Source of the DNA: JACVRW01 sp035645115
GTDB taxonomy: Bacteria > Actinomycetota > Thermoleophilia > Solirubrobacterales > Thermoleophilaceae
Assembly (NCBI GenBank): GCA_035645115.1
Contig: DASQNF010000112.1
Span: forward strand, 1 to 7,106
Length of the DNA: 7,106 bases
Reading direction: 5' to 3'
The notes under the pieces: generated by a model
What the model was told of the DNA's origin: nothing
Databases searched by the model: none
What the model saw: the letters and a program-made list of their open reading frames with translations, nothing else
In this document: positions 6,512-7,106 of the stretch, piece after piece
How positions within the stretch are numbered: the first letter of the stretch is position 1
How the letters are laid out: the number at the start of each line of letters is the position of its first letter
Position numbers and translations under genes: made by a program

Positions 6512-7106
6512 CTAGCGCTTGGAGAACTGCGGCCGCTTGCGGGCCTTCTTCAGGCCGGCCTTCTTGCGTTCCTTCACGCGCGGGTCGCGAGTGAGGTAGC
6601 CGCGGCTCTTGAGCTCACCGCGCAGCGCCGGGTCCGCCTCCACGAGCGCGCGGGCTATCCCATGGCGCAGCGCCGTGGCCTGGGCCGAGACGCCGCCGCC
6701 GTGGATGCGAGCGACCACGTCCATGCGGGTCTGGTAGCCGGCCACCTCGAGCGGCTGGCGGGCCATGCGCTGGAGGCGCACGCGCGGGAAGTACTCGTCG
6801 AGGTGGCGACCGTTGACGCTGTAGCTGCCCTCGCCCGGCCTGAGGATCACCCGCGCCACCGCGCGCTTGCGCTTGCCAGTGGCCGGGTAGCGAGCGTCGG
6901 CGGCCAGGTCGAGCGGGGTGTGGGCGACGGGCGCGGGCTCGGCCGGCGACTCGTCCGTGCCGGCGCCCTCCTCCGGCTCGCGCTCGCCCTCGGGATAGCT
7001 CGCGTACTCGCCGAACTCGCCCGCCTCGGCGGGCGGCTTCTCCTCGAGCACCAGATCGGGCTCGAGGTGCGCCCCCGGGATGACTTCGTCCTCCGACTTC
7101 GAATCC
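6512..7106 (-). CDS. rpsI: 30S ribosomal protein S9, with long acidic N-terminal extension (partial at right edge)
   Basis: Small-subunit ribosomal protein whose C-terminal tail reaches the anticodon stem of P-site tRNA. The S9 core is about 125 residues, beginning with YPATGKRKRAVARV, then the basic RLQRMARQPLE and IHGGGVSAQATALRHGIARAL segments, and ending in RDPRVKERKKAGLKKARKR and the typical PQFSKR tail. Ahead of the core is an acidic, Pro/Ala/Glu-rich, probably disordered stretch. A GTG at 7051 would give 179 residues with a 54-residue extension, but the frame stays open for 18 more codons to the edge, these codons keep the strong G/C third-position bias, and no ribosome binding site precedes the GTG. 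I therefore favour a start beyond the window. In bacteria rplM normally sits immediately upstream. Its stop is 8 bases before glmM, suggesting cotranscription. The S9 identity is secure; the start is not. Confidence 0.93.
   Translation of the reverse strand, partial: DSKSEDEVIPGAHLEPDLVLEEKPPAEAGEFGEYASYPEGEREPEEGAGTDESPAEPAPVAHTPLDLAADARYPATGKRKRAVARVILRPGEGSYSVNGRHLDEYFPRVRLQRMARQPLEVAGYQTRMDVVARIHGGGVSAQATALRHGIARALVEADPALRGELKSRGYLTRDPRVKERKKAGLKKARKRPQFSKR

Noticed and set aside
6508..6517. Short inverted repeat CGCT-CT-AGCG around the rpsI stop, considered as a terminator
   Set aside because: The loop would be two bases, the stem four pairs and no U-tract follows, so it cannot form a credible terminator.
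1..7106. Search for CRISPR arrays, insertion sequences, tRNA or rRNA genes, and defence or toxin-antitoxin cassettes
   Set aside because: Nearly every base lies in a recognised housekeeping gene on one strand, with no repeat arrays, transposase motifs or structured RNA, and no change of composition suggesting transfer.

Overview
The window is a GC-rich stretch (about 70% by eye) with GTG starts and strong G/C preference at third codon positions. It is packed with seven genes, all on the minus strand, so transcription runs from the right edge to the left. Gene content and order (rpsI, glmM, glmS, acpS, nnrD/nnrE, CBS protein, alr) match the conserved actinobacterial block that in mycobacteria links rplM-rpsI to glmM, glmS, the NAD(P)HX repair gene and alr. 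I infer an actinomycetote, possibly a deep-branching one such as Thermoleophilia; the phylum is fairly safe, the class is a guess.

Layout in the direction of transcription: 7106-6512 rpsI (ribosomal protein S9; the reading frame stays open past the right edge); 6503-5205 glmM (phosphoglucosamine mutase); 5195-3363 glmS (glucosamine-6-phosphate synthase); 3366-2992 acpS (holo-ACP synthase); 2975-1449 fused nnrE-nnrD (NAD(P)HX epimerase and dehydratase); 1436-978 a two-CBS-domain protein; 981-1 alr (alanine racemase, C-terminus cut by the left edge). Gaps are 8, 9, 16 and 12 bases, and two junctions are 4-base GTGA overlaps. No internal gap can hold a conventional promoter, terminator, riboswitch or RNA gene, so the block looks like one operon entered from upstream of rpsI.

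Functionally, GlmS makes glucosamine-6-phosphate and GlmM converts it to glucosamine-1-phosphate for UDP-GlcNAc; Alr supplies D-alanine. These are peptidoglycan precursors. AcpS activates acyl carrier protein for fatty acid synthesis, Nnr repairs damaged NAD(P)H, and S9 is a small-subunit ribosomal protein. The theme is growth-linked housekeeping: translation, wall and lipid precursors, and cofactor repair.

I found no mobile element, CRISPR array, repeat family, RNA gene or defence-like cassette, and nothing that convincingly looks like an undescribed system. The points most worth a second look are the long acidic N-terminal extension on S9, the uncharacterised CBS protein coupled to nnr and alr, and a few substitutions at usually conserved motif positions in GlmS, Alr and Nnr.
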